DNA of 64,000 bases, from positions 620,001-684,000 of the forward strand of contig NZ_JAKCPW010000001.1 of NCBI RefSeq assembly GCF_021440085.1, read 5' to 3'. Source of the stretch: Dyadobacter sp. CY261 (GTDB lineage Bacteria; Bacteroidota; Bacteroidia; Cytophagales; Spirosomataceae). The notes beneath the pieces were generated by a model, which did not search any database, was not told the origin of the DNA, and saw only the letters and a program-made list of their open reading frames with translations. Made by a program: the position numbers and the translations under genes. This document shows positions 44,065-52,615 of this stretch, piece by piece (the first letter of the stretch is position 1; every line of letters starts with the position of its first letter).

Positions 44065-44910
44065 ATGACATTGATAAGCATATTTCACAAAACTATATAC
44101 AACTACGACAGAAGTGTTTTTCTTTCGGCCCATCAGTTCAGGCTCAGGCCGGCAGCCCATTCGTCAGCAAAAATCGAATCCTATGAATTGGTGGTTGAAC
44201 CTGCCAGCCACGTTACGCATTGGCAACAGGATGTTTTTGGAAACTTTATCGCGCGGGTAGATTTCGACGGACCTATGGAGTTTATGACCTTAACGGTCCG
44301 ACTAACGGCGTCGCTGATCGCCTATGATCCCTTCAACGTCCGCATTGATGACTATGCGCAGAATTATCCCTTCACCTATTTATCCAACCTGCGACAAGAC
44401 CTTTTTTCTTACCTGGAAGTAGTCGACAAGGGGCCAAAACTTGCGGCATTTGTGGCGCAAATGAATGTGGTGGATCAGGACATACTCGGATTTCTTGTCT
44501 CGCTCAATAACAGGATTTACACGCAGATTGCTTACATCAAAAGAGAGGAGGAGGGGGTCATGACTTCTGAGCAAACGCTGGAATATGGAACCGGATCTTG
44601 CCGGGACTCAGCCTGGCTGTTGGTGCAGGTAATGCGTCACTTGGGACTGGCGAGCCGTTTTGTTTCGGGATACCTGGTACAATCGAATGAGAATGGCCAG
44701 CCGGTCTCTCTGGATTTGCACGCTTGGGCAGAAGTATTTATTCCCGGTGCGGGGTGGATAGGACTGGATACAACTTCCGGACTTTTTACCAGTGAAGGCC
44801 ACATCCCGCTGGCGGCAACGCCCCGGCCGGCCGACTCAGCGCCGGTTACAGGGACTACCAGCCCATGCGTCGCCACCATTCGCTATGAAACCAAGGTGTC
44901 GCCATTATAA
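44065..44910 (+). CDS. Transglutaminase-like cysteine protease family protein
   Basis: 281 residues. The N-terminal bacterial transglutaminase-like region (about 1-85: FHKTIYNYDRSVFLSAHQFR, LRPAAHSSAKIESYELVVEP) precedes a papain-like core with Cys in GTGSCRDSAWLLVQVMRHLG, His in DLHAWAEVFIPGAGWI and Asp in GLDTTSG, the full triad. Such proteins act as cytoplasmic peptidases or amidases, often encoded with DUF403/circularly permuted ATP-grasp genes, which are not present here. Upstream (43862-44064) nothing is seen beyond a plain AT-rich gap. Confidence 0.93.
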   Translation: MTLISIFHKTIYNYDRSVFLSAHQFRLRPAAHSSAKIESYELVVEPASHVTHWQQDVFGNFIARVDFDGPMEFMTLTVRLTASLIAYDPFNVRIDDYAQNYPFTYLSNLRQDLFSYLEVVDKGPKLAAFVAQMNVVDQDILGFLVSLNNRIYTQIAYIKREEEGVMTSEQTLEYGTGSCRDSAWLLVQVMRHLGLASRFVSGYLVQSNENGQPVSLDLHAWAEVFIPGAGWIGLDTTSGLFTSEGHIPLAATPRPADSAPVTGTTSPCVATIRYETKVSPL

Positions 44911-45022
44911 CCTGACGCTATTGAACGCTTGTATATATACGAAATTTGCTTTTTTCTATCTCCTCTTTGTCCGATTGCGGAATACCTGCCTGGCGGATAG
45001 GTAAAGGAAAAGCCAGTAACTT

Positions 45023-45583
45023 TCATATATTTTCCAGGTTGCTATGCCGCTTCTGCCGGAGTTTTTTATAATACGAGGGAGAGAGACCTGTCACCTTTTT
45101 GAACTGATTGGACAGGTGCGCGACGCTGCTGTAATGCATCTTGTAAGAGATTTCCGTTAGATTAAGATCCTCATACAGCAACAATTCTTTGACCTTTTCT
45201 ATCTTGTGATGAATAATAAACTGCTGGATGTTGATACCCTTCACCTCGGAAAAGATGTTGGAGAGATAGGTGTAGTCATATCCCAGTTTTTCTGCGATAT
45301 AATCCGAATAATTGGTTTTGGGAAGCTCGTCCCGATAGTGGACCATCTCCACAATGGTATTTTTTATTTTTTCGATTAAAATGCTCCTTTTGTCATCGAG
45401 TAGTTCGAGGCCCGATTTGAGCAAATTCCTTTTAAGTGTTTCATGTTGCTCGGTGGTTATATCTTCAAGGATTTCCACACTGCCCAGGTCTACAACCACA
45501 TAGTGCAAGCCGAGTTTTCTCAGCTCGTCCTCCACCATCATCTTGCACCGCAGGCTGACCATGTATTTAATATACAGTATCAT
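45023..45583 (-). CDS. AraC-type helix-turn-helix regulator, short form
   Basis: 186 residues. The C-terminal about 100 residues are an AraC helix-turn-helix (YIAEKLGYDYTYLSNIFSEV, LNLTEISYKMHYSSVAHLSN, QFKKVTGLSPSYYKKLRQKR). The N-terminal part (MVSLRCKMMVEDELRKLGLH, YVVVDLGSVEILEDITTEQH) is shared by a widespread Bacteroidota subfamily; it contains no cupin sensor. The first Met codons are close together, so the start is uncertain by a few residues. No target is evident. Confidence 0.88.
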   Translation of the reverse strand: MILYIKYMVSLRCKMMVEDELRKLGLHYVVVDLGSVEILEDITTEQHETLKRNLLKSGLELLDDKRSILIEKIKNTIVEMVHYRDELPKTNYSDYIAEKLGYDYTYLSNIFSEVKGINIQQFIIHHKIEKVKELLLYEDLNLTEISYKMHYSSVAHLSNQFKKVTGLSPSYYKKLRQKRHSNLENI

Positions 45584-45799
45584 GATAGAATAGGATCAGT
45601 AATTGTATCGACCATGAAAACCAAAGCCGCTCTGTTACAATATAGCTGATTCTATCGAGGTTACAGTAATATCGGAATTCATTTCTCGGGTTTGGCCTCT
45701 CGTTTTTTATCGGCTTTCCGATTTTTTTGTTGCGTTTACAACAAAATTGTTGGTTTTGACAGGTGTGTATAGTGTAGGTAATTAAGCGTGTTGTAATCG

Positions 45800-47029
45800 C
45801 TATTGTTTAATCATTTTCAGTGATACGATATTCCCATTTTTATCGGTAACCCTTACGAAATACAAGCCTGTCGGAATTTGCTTTAAATCGATACTTGTTG
45901 ACGTGCCCGTTTGAAATTTCATCTGCTGGTCATGTAAAACTTTTCCGGTATTATCATTCAGCTGAATTCGCTCAGTCTGGCTTAAATCGTCTGCATCTAA
46001 TGTTATCCGATCCGTAGCAGGGTTGGGATACAAACTTAAATGAGATACAATAGTAGCCTTGATACTTTGAATACGACTGTATGAAAATGTTTCATCTTTA
46101 TCAATCATTTTAAGCCGATAAAAGTGAATCCCGTCCCCAACCATTGCTTCCGTATAAAAATAGGGAGTTAAAACAGTGCTTTCACCACTTGCCGCAGTAG
46201 ATGCGTGTTTTACCCATGTCTTTCCATTAAAGCTGTGCTCGATTTCGAAACGGTCACTGTTGCTTTCTTCTGAGGTCGTCCATTTCAGTATGGCAGTCTG
46301 GCCTTCCCCTTTTGCTACTGTAAAACTTATCAATGCGACCGGCAAAGCAGATTCCAGACTTACAATTTCATTATTGTGCAAGCTGATTGCCCCGGCTGTC
46401 GTTAACGCCCTGCCCACAATAGCAGAACCTTCCAGCAACTCTATGGCACCACCGCCAAGGACAGTTCCCCGAAAAATAGATCCTTCACCTAAATCGAACC
46501 TTCCTGTGATCTGCCAGTATACATTGTCAAAAGTGGCCGAATTGATCAGCGTAACCATCGATAATGCATTGGCAGTCAGGGCACCGTCAATTTTAATAAT
46601 AAACACCGCATTGGGGTCATTCTGACCGTCCAGGATGAGGTTACCATTTAAAGTAGAGGCTGCACCCAAGCAGTAAACGTCCGGAGTCAGGACCTGCCCA
46701 TTACCCAATGTGGTTGCCAAAACGGAGCAGTCGGTTAGTGCGCTTACAGCTGCGTACGCACTGCCCAGATCTGTCGCGGCCTGGGCAGAAGCGCCGTCCG
46801 CAACATGCGTTTCACCCACCACAGTACCCGGCGGGAAACCATTAAAGGCGCCCGCATTAGTGCCGATGTCGCCTACCAAAACACTTGTTCCGTCATTATT
46901 AAATGCCCCCACGGTCGTAAAGGCGGCAAAATCTGCCGCGGTTCCCAAATCCGGTGCTTGTCCAAAGCACAAGCTGGGTAGTAGTAACCAGGTAGCGAAT
47001 AATGAGATTTTTTTAGTTGTGCTGATCAT
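45800..47029 (-). CDS. DUF3494 ice-binding-like protein with T9SS sorting domain
   Basis: 409 residues. Signal peptide about 1-23 (ending LCFGQ). Residues about 25-230 are an ice-binding-like (DUF3494) beta-solenoid: PDLGTAADFAAFTTVGAFNN, SVLVGDIGTNAGAF, LNGNLILDGQNDPNAVFIIK and IFRGTVLGGGAIELLEGSAI. A linker module (ALPVALISFTVAKGEGQTAI) and a C-terminal T9SS type A sorting domain (YPNPATDRITLDA, ending VSLKMIKQ) follow. It should be exported by T9SS. The family includes antifreeze proteins and surface adhesins; which applies is not shown. The gene stands alone, with 288 bp of AT-rich upstream sequence where no clear promoter is found. Confidence 0.92.
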   Translation of the reverse strand: MISTTKKISLFATWLLLPSLCFGQAPDLGTAADFAAFTTVGAFNNDGTSVLVGDIGTNAGAFNGFPPGTVVGETHVADGASAQAATDLGSAYAAVSALTDCSVLATTLGNGQVLTPDVYCLGAASTLNGNLILDGQNDPNAVFIIKIDGALTANALSMVTLINSATFDNVYWQITGRFDLGEGSIFRGTVLGGGAIELLEGSAIVGRALTTAGAISLHNNEIVSLESALPVALISFTVAKGEGQTAILKWTTSEESNSDRFEIEHSFNGKTWVKHASTAASGESTVLTPYFYTEAMVGDGIHFYRLKMIDKDETFSYSRIQSIKATIVSHLSLYPNPATDRITLDADDLSQTERIQLNDNTGKVLHDQQMKFQTGTSTSIDLKQIPTGLYFVRVTDKNGNIVSLKMIKQ

Positions 47030-47317
47030 AGAAATAGTTTTAAGTTAATTGATCATCAAAAGTGAACTATTTCTACTTATTAATTTTACATATATATATT
47101 AATTAGTTATACAAATCACACTAAAAAAATTATATTGCTTTTTTGATTCTAATTGTCAAATTAATTTGCTTGGCAATAATGAATACTTAACACTTTGACA
47201 AAAGCGTTTTTCGGAGGTCATTTACGATGCCGCTGCGAAAATGGATTCAAAGCTTGCGTGCTCTCAATACCTATTTCTGCACATGCTTTTCGTTTTGCAA
47301 GTCAGGAGAAATTAAAC

Positions 47318-48475
47318 TTAACTTACGTTTTTCAGTTCGCCGGTAAACACCACTCCTTTTTTTTTCGAGGTGGCCAACTGCATCATTGTCTGCATAGCCG
47401 AAAACGTATTTTGCCAGGATTTATCGAAAAGGAACTCGTCTACCGCCTGCAGCCAATCGGGATTGGCAAAATTGCCTAGTTCATAGTCTATCGCTGAAAT
47501 AAAAGCATCGGTTCCCTGCGCGATGCTCACCAAACCCACCTTCGAGTACGGGTCCACAACGTCCCTAATGGCTGCTGAAACCACAGGTCTGCCCGCAGCC
47601 AGGTATTCCGGCGTTTTGGTAGGGCTGATAAAACGGGTGGATTCATTGAGGAGGAATGGGATCAGCGCCACATTCCAGCCCGATAGGTACGCAGGTAATT
47701 CCTGGTAGCTTTTCGAGCCCAGATAATGGATATTACCGGCCCTCGGAAGCATGGCAGGGTCGATCTTAACGACCGGCCCGATTAGGATGATTTGCCAGTC
47801 GGGGCACTTTTCAGCGATTTCTCTGATCAGGTCCTGGTCAAAACGCTCATCGATGACGCCATAGAAACCCAGTTTTGTCCCTGTAATTCCGGCTTGGTCC
47901 GCCGGCTCGGCCAGCATGTCCCGCGCCTGCTGAAAATGCTCCTTGTCGATACTGCTCGGAAACGGGTGTACATTGGAGTGGCTGCCTTTCTTGGCTTCGT
48001 AGAGCGTGACCCCGCCAGTGAACACAATATCGGCCCTGGCGAATAATTGCTGCTCCATAAATTTGATCTTCGCTGGAGCAAACTTAAATGCCGATAGCTC
48101 GTCCATACAATCGTAGACAATCTGGGATGGTGTAAAAGCCCTAGAAAATTCGAAAGCCATGGGAGTGTAATACCAAAAGATGAACTTGGAAGCGTCGCGG
48201 TCTTTAAAAAAAGAAAGCAACAGGCCCTTCATTAGTTCAATCGTTTTGTCTTGCGAACTTCCGGCTGGCAAATGCGGTACGCAAAGCCATAGGGCGGGAA
48301 GTTTCTTTTCAAATTGTAAATATGGCTTATCCGTTGCATCCAGGATAGGCTCTTCCATAAAATAAACGTTTCCGTTTTGAGCAAACCGTGTCATCAGATG
48401 CTGCGGGCGCTGAAAAACGAAATCCCACCTGAGGTGAGAGAAGCAAAGTAGGTCCTTTTGTAAGTTGATGTTCAT
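47318..48475 (-). CDS. Glycosyltransferase, GT4-like
   Basis: 385 residues, cytoplasmic. The N-terminal part (LLCFSHLRWDFVFQRPQHLM, TRFAQNGNVYFMEEPI) and the C-terminal donor-binding part (GFYGVIDERFDQDLI, GSKSYQELPAYLSGWNVALI, PTKTPEYLAAGRPVVSAAIR) form a GT-B fold, with the E of TPEYLAAG being the usual nucleotide-sugar contact. Homologues often occur beside UDP-galactopyranose mutase, which is not in this window. The acceptor is unknown; a role in surface polysaccharide is likely. Confidence 0.88.
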   Translation of the reverse strand: MNINLQKDLLCFSHLRWDFVFQRPQHLMTRFAQNGNVYFMEEPILDATDKPYLQFEKKLPALWLCVPHLPAGSSQDKTIELMKGLLLSFFKDRDASKFIFWYYTPMAFEFSRAFTPSQIVYDCMDELSAFKFAPAKIKFMEQQLFARADIVFTGGVTLYEAKKGSHSNVHPFPSSIDKEHFQQARDMLAEPADQAGITGTKLGFYGVIDERFDQDLIREIAEKCPDWQIILIGPVVKIDPAMLPRAGNIHYLGSKSYQELPAYLSGWNVALIPFLLNESTRFISPTKTPEYLAAGRPVVSAAIRDVVDPYSKVGLVSIAQGTDAFISAIDYELGNFANPDWLQAVDEFLFDKSWQNTFSAMQTMMQLATSKKKGVVFTGELKNVS

Positions 48476-48839
48476 GAGTAATCCGTGTCAAGTTAAACTG
48501 GTTTGCTGCGTAATTTTGTCGGGGGGCAACTGGTAAAACCATTCCAGTGAGTAACTGACACAAGACAGCAAAAAACGAATCGGCATATACGTTCTTCACG
48601 TCGCTGCATTCGCATTATTTGAAAAACAACCCGAATTAAGCCGTCTCATTTTCGGCAAACAGTTCCCCAGGAGTATCGTCCGGAATGAATATCAGACGGA
48701 GCAGGAGATGGGGGTTGGAGGGATAAGTTTATCTGGTTGAATGCCAGCCAGCCATCGGTCGACGCCGTAGCGCGCTTTCGGCCTTTGGTTGCTCCGGTAC
48801 GAGTTTTGATATATCATCTAACAACTTAATCACCAAACT
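48476..48839. other. Non-coding region between glycosyltransferase and DUF892 genes
   Basis: 364 bp, divergent flanks. It must contain promoters for both directions. I see no protein-like frame, no strong hairpin and no good TAnnTTTG pair. Confidence 0.5.
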
Positions 48840-49391
48840 ATGAAAACAGGATCGGGCTCTGAGCCGAAATTCAAAACCAAGACGTCCGCAGGTGCAGAAC
48901 CGGCGCTCATGGAATTATTTACTGACTGCCTTCGCGACATTTACTGGGCAGAAAACCACCTGGTTAAAACGCTGCCCAAGATGATTCAGGCGGCAACTTC
49001 TGCTGAGTTAAGTACCACAATCGAAAAACATCTGGAAGAAACCGTTGAACATGTAAGCCGGCTGGTCGTGATCTTTGACTTGTTGGGCCTGGAAGCGATC
49101 GCAAAAAAATGTGATGCCATGGAAGGTCTCACCAAAGAAGGCGAAGGGATCATCGAAAGCACCGACGAAGGTACAGCTACGCGCGATGTAGGCATTATTC
49201 TGGCTTCTCAGAAAGTCGAACATTATGAAATAGCCACCTACGGCGGTCTGGTTCAGTTAGCCACTACGCTAAACCTCACCGATGTGGCGGAAATACTTGC
49301 CCAAACCCTCGAAGAAGAAAAGCTGGCAGACCAGCTGTTGACCGAGGTTGCAGAAAATGATGTCAATTACAAAGCTTCCGAGGAAGCTTAA
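48840..49391 (+). CDS. DUF892 ferritin-like stress protein (YciE/YciF type)
   Basis: 183 residues forming a four-helix ferritin-like bundle. ELFTDCLRDIYWAENHLVKT, TTIEKHLEETVEHVSRL and QKVEHYEIATYGGLVQLA carry the Glu/His positions of a di-iron site. The N-terminal about 20 residues are extended and basic. The family is induced by osmotic or oxidative stress, and its reaction is unknown. It lies 9 bp before the catalase gene and is probably co-transcribed, which supports an antioxidant role. Confidence 0.93.
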   Translation: MKTGSGSEPKFKTKTSAGAEPALMELFTDCLRDIYWAENHLVKTLPKMIQAATSAELSTTIEKHLEETVEHVSRLVVIFDLLGLEAIAKKCDAMEGLTKEGEGIIESTDEGTATRDVGIILASQKVEHYEIATYGGLVQLATTLNLTDVAEILAQTLEEEKLADQLLTEVAENDVNYKASEEA

Positions 49392-49400
49392 TAACCTTAA

Positions 49401-51596
49401 ATGCATATGGCGATCAAAAAGGGATCCGATGATTCCGTTCCACAACAAGAAAACGAAAAGACATCAGGCCTGACAGCCCATACTACCGACAGTACCGGAG
49501 AGCTCATGACGACCAATCATGGCTTGCGCATCAATGATGACCAGAATTCGCTAAAAGCGGGGGAAAGAGGTGCGACGCTGCTTGAAGATTTTATTCTTCG
49601 GGAAAAAATCACCCATTTCGACCACGAACGTATACCCGAAAGGGTTGTTCATGCGAGAGGGTCCGCGGCCCACGGGGTTTTCAAACTTTACGAGCCCCTA
49701 TCGTCCGTCACCAAGGCCGGCTTCTTGAACGATACTTCCATAGAAACACCGGTATTTGTCCGCTTCTCGACGGTGGCAGGTTCCAGGGGGTCGACAGACC
49801 TTGCCCGCGACGTTCGGGGTTTTGCGGTTAAATTTTATACGCAGGAAGGTAATTTTGACCTGGTAGGCAACAATATCCCTGTCTTTTTCATTCAGGACGC
49901 CATCAAGTTCCCCGACCTGGTGCATGCCGTCAAACCGGAGCCGGATAATGAGATGCCGCAGGCCGCTTCAGCACATGATACATTCTGGGATTTTATTTCT
50001 TTGATGCCCGAGTCGGCGCATATGATCATGTGGGTGATGAGTGATCGTGCGTTGCCTAGGAGCTACCGGATGATGGAGGGTTTTGGGGTGCATACGTTTC
50101 GGTTTGTCAATGCGGAAGGCGTTTCCAGCTTTGTAAAATTCCATTGGAAACCGCTGCTGGGCGTTCATTCCGTAGCTTGGGATGAGGCTCAGAAAATTTC
50201 AGGAAAAGACCCTGACTTTCACCGGCGTGATCTGTGGGATGCGATCGAAAGCGGAAATTACCCGGAATGGGAACTTGGGGTGCAGATTGTGCCGGAAGAG
50301 GATGAATTTAAATTTGAATTTGACCTTTTAGATCCGACCAAAATAATTCCGGAAGAACTTGTTCCTGTTCAGCGCATCGGCAAGTTGACGCTAAACCGCA
50401 ACCCGGATAATTTCTTCGCCGAAACCGAGCAGGTAGCTTTTCACGTAGGCCATGTCGTGCCTGGAATCGACTTTACGAATGACCCGCTTTTGCAGGGCAG
50501 GCTTTTCTCCTACACCGATACCCAGTTGATCCGTCTGGGTGGCCCCAACTTTCAGGAAATACCCATTAACAGGCCCATCGTGCCCGTGCATAACAATCAG
50601 CGCGACGGCTATATGCGTCAGACAATCAACAAAGGAAAGGCGAGCTACCATCCTAACACGCTTGGAGGAGGCTATCCTGCGCAGGCCAAGGCATCTGAAG
50701 GCGGCTTTACTTCCTACCCGGAACGGATCGACGCCCGAAAGGTCAGAGCCCGTAGCAAGAGCTTTTTTGACCATTTTAGCCAGGCTAAGTTGTTCTTTAA
50801 CAGTCAGTCGGATCCTGAGAAAAATCACATCGTCGATGCATTGAGTTTTGAACTGGGAAAGGTAAAAACGGTTGAAATAAGGGAGCGGATGTTGGGCATC
50901 CTCTCAATGATCGACAAAGGGCTGGCTGCCGAAGTCGCATTTGCCTTGCGGATACACGTACCCCAGGACCCCGAGCTGCCTGTAAACCACAGCATACCGG
51001 CGGATGGTGATCCGGCTGATTTTGATTCGTTGATTTTCGAATCGACCGTCAACATTTCCGACGAGTTGAGCATGGCAAATACACCCAAAGACAGCATTAA
51101 AACCCGCAAAATCGCGTTTCTTGCTGCCGACGGAGTGGATGAAAGATCAGTGACCACCGTCAGGGATGCGCTGCAGTCAGCAGGTGCCGTGGTGGAAATC
51201 ATAGCTCCGCGCCAGAACTACATTGTGGCTGAGAACGACGTGCAAATTTCGGTTGACCATAGCTTCCTCACAGCAGCTTCGGTACTTTATGACGCGGTAT
51301 ATGTTCCCGGCGGCACCAACAGCGTGGCTACCATTGAGGCGGACGCGGATGCCGTACATTTTCTGAACGAAGCATTCAAGCATTGCAAGGCGATTGCGGC
51401 GGACAGTGCGGCCATTCAGGTATTGGAGGCCACTTACTTCGGGAAAAAGCTTCCGGCCGACTTTTCCGATCAGACCGTTCTCAAAGAAGGACTGGTCGTC
51501 GTGGATGACCCCGCAGTTCTGTCAGATAAATTTATCCTGGCTGTTTCCCAGCATAGATTCTGGGAGCGTGAGAAACCACGAAAAATTCCCGCATAA
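49401..51596 (+). CDS. katE: Large-subunit catalase (HPII type)
   Basis: 731 residues; degrades hydrogen peroxide. The large clade-2 form has an N-terminal extension and a C-terminal flavodoxin/DJ-1-like domain (about 575-725: KTRKIAFLAADGVDERSVTT, VYVPGGTNSVATIEADADAV). The catalytic His is in RVVHARGSAAHGVF, the distal Asn in FDLVGNNIPVFFIQD, and the proximal haem Tyr in GRLFSYTDTQLIRLG. The start MHM or the ATG two codons later are both possible. Operon with the upstream DUF892 gene; a strong perfect hairpin follows, and the ankyrin gene converges. Confidence 0.96.
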   Translation: MHMAIKKGSDDSVPQQENEKTSGLTAHTTDSTGELMTTNHGLRINDDQNSLKAGERGATLLEDFILREKITHFDHERIPERVVHARGSAAHGVFKLYEPLSSVTKAGFLNDTSIETPVFVRFSTVAGSRGSTDLARDVRGFAVKFYTQEGNFDLVGNNIPVFFIQDAIKFPDLVHAVKPEPDNEMPQAASAHDTFWDFISLMPESAHMIMWVMSDRALPRSYRMMEGFGVHTFRFVNAEGVSSFVKFHWKPLLGVHSVAWDEAQKISGKDPDFHRRDLWDAIESGNYPEWELGVQIVPEEDEFKFEFDLLDPTKIIPEELVPVQRIGKLTLNRNPDNFFAETEQVAFHVGHVVPGIDFTNDPLLQGRLFSYTDTQLIRLGGPNFQEIPINRPIVPVHNNQRDGYMRQTINKGKASYHPNTLGGGYPAQAKASEGGFTSYPERIDARKVRARSKSFFDHFSQAKLFFNSQSDPEKNHIVDALSFELGKVKTVEIRERMLGILSMIDKGLAAEVAFALRIHVPQDPELPVNHSIPADGDPADFDSLIFESTVNISDELSMANTPKDSIKTRKIAFLAADGVDERSVTTVRDALQSAGAVVEIIAPRQNYIVAENDVQISVDHSFLTAASVLYDAVYVPGGTNSVATIEADADAVHFLNEAFKHCKAIAADSAAIQVLEATYFGKKLPADFSDQTVLKEGLVVVDDPAVLSDKFILAVSQHRFWEREKPRKIPA

Positions 51597-51600
51597 GCAG

Positions 51601-51653
51601 TTTTAAACAGAAAGTGCCGCCAGACTTGCTCTGGCGGCACTTTCTGTTTAAAA
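51601..51653. terminator. Perfect 24-bp stem bidirectional terminator
   Basis: A flawless inverted repeat, 51601-51624 with 51630-51653, around a CTTGC loop. The stem begins TTTTAAACAG and closes GCCGCCAGA. Poly-A/T flanks on both sides let it terminate the catalase transcript and the convergent ankyrin transcript. Confidence 0.93.
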
Positions 51654-51658
51654 CGGGC

Positions 51659-52135
51659 TTACGACTGGGTTAACAGCTCGACGGCCAGCTCGTTGCCCTG
51701 CTGCAAAGCAAGGTCCATGACCGATAGTCCCCTCACGTCCAGGAGCGTTGTATCAGCTCCGCTTTCCAAAAGCAGTTTTACCAGCTCATTGCGACCGAAC
51801 ATGGCGGCAAACATCAACGCTGTACCTCCGTTCCCATGCTGCATATTCAGGTCTGCCCCATGGTCGATCAATAGTTTCGCAATCGGTTCATAACCTTTAA
51901 ATGAAACGCCCATCAGAGCGGTGTTACCGCCATGATCGACAGCATTGACATCGGCGCCGGCCTGCAAAAGGAACCGCGCCGCGTCCAGGTGACCATTATA
52001 GCAGGCAATGATCAGAGGGGTATAGCCCTTGGCATCCTGCACATTGATATCCGACCCTGTCTGGACAATCTCTTCCAAAACGGCCACATTTCCCAGGCGG
52101 GCGGCGTGTATGATCACTTCATTTGATACTTCCAT
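51659..52135 (-). CDS. Ankyrin repeat protein
   Basis: 158 residues without a signal peptide, about four ankyrin repeats: YTPLIIACYNGHLDAARFLL, NTALMGVSFKGYEPIAKLLI, GTALMFAAMFGRNELVKLLL and the capping LSVMDLALQQGNELAVELL. In Pseudomonas and some other bacteria an ankyrin gene beside a catalase supports catalase activity; here the gene converges on katE and lies on the opposite strand, so a similar role is plausible but not shown. The stop is 6 bp from the shared terminator. Confidence 0.9.
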   Translation of the reverse strand: MEVSNEVIIHAARLGNVAVLEEIVQTGSDINVQDAKGYTPLIIACYNGHLDAARFLLQAGADVNAVDHGGNTALMGVSFKGYEPIAKLLIDHGADLNMQHGNGGTALMFAAMFGRNELVKLLLESGADTTLLDVRGLSVMDLALQQGNELAVELLTQS

Positions 52136-52314
52136 TTCTTACAGATTTGCTGAGTTTTCGAACCGCTGAAAAGCATTTACTTCTTTCGAAAGTAAAGAAA
52201 TTGTACCAGCAAAAGGATTAGGGATGGAATTGCCGGCAACGGCACAGGAATTGTACACCATAAAATTTCAACGCTGATCCAAGGGATAGTAACAATCACA
52301 ATTCTTTGAGTGGT

Positions 52315-52500
52315 ATGTCGAAAGGAATTTTTAAAGTAAAAGACGAAGATTCGCTCACCGTGGAGTTTTCCGGTGACGAAATTGATGAGATCGTCCCGGA
52401 CGCTGACATGCGGTTTAGTCTGGTGATTTTGCGGAATGGTGAGAAACATTTCGTTGAGGGCACCGAGCAGGAAATCAGGGATGCGCTTTCGGATTTGTGA
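52315..52500 (+). CDS. Small acidic protein, unknown
   Basis: 61 residues from MSKGIFKVKDEDSLTVEFSG; rich in Asp/Glu, with a simple beta-alpha pattern (IVPDADMRFSLVILRNGEKH, then FVEGTEQEIRDALSDL). No recognised domain. Composition and codon usage are protein-like, and the opposite-strand frame here is not. It lies alone between the ankyrin and hydrolase genes. Confidence 0.55.
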   Translation: MSKGIFKVKDEDSLTVEFSGDEIDEIVPDADMRFSLVILRNGEKHFVEGTEQEIRDALSDL

Positions 52501-52615
52501 GTTTACAAACAAGGCCTACCTACGCGTTTATAGTCCCGGTGGCAATGACACGGGAAGTTGCACGAGGGACTTTTATGTCAATACGCCGTGGTTTGTGGCG
52601 TACAGTTTTACTCAT

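Noticed and set aside
52177..52512. 111-codon frame on the minus strand
   Set aside because: It overlaps the more protein-like acidic ORF at 52315-52500 on the other strand, and its sequence (rich in Val/Ile/Pro runs) matches no family.
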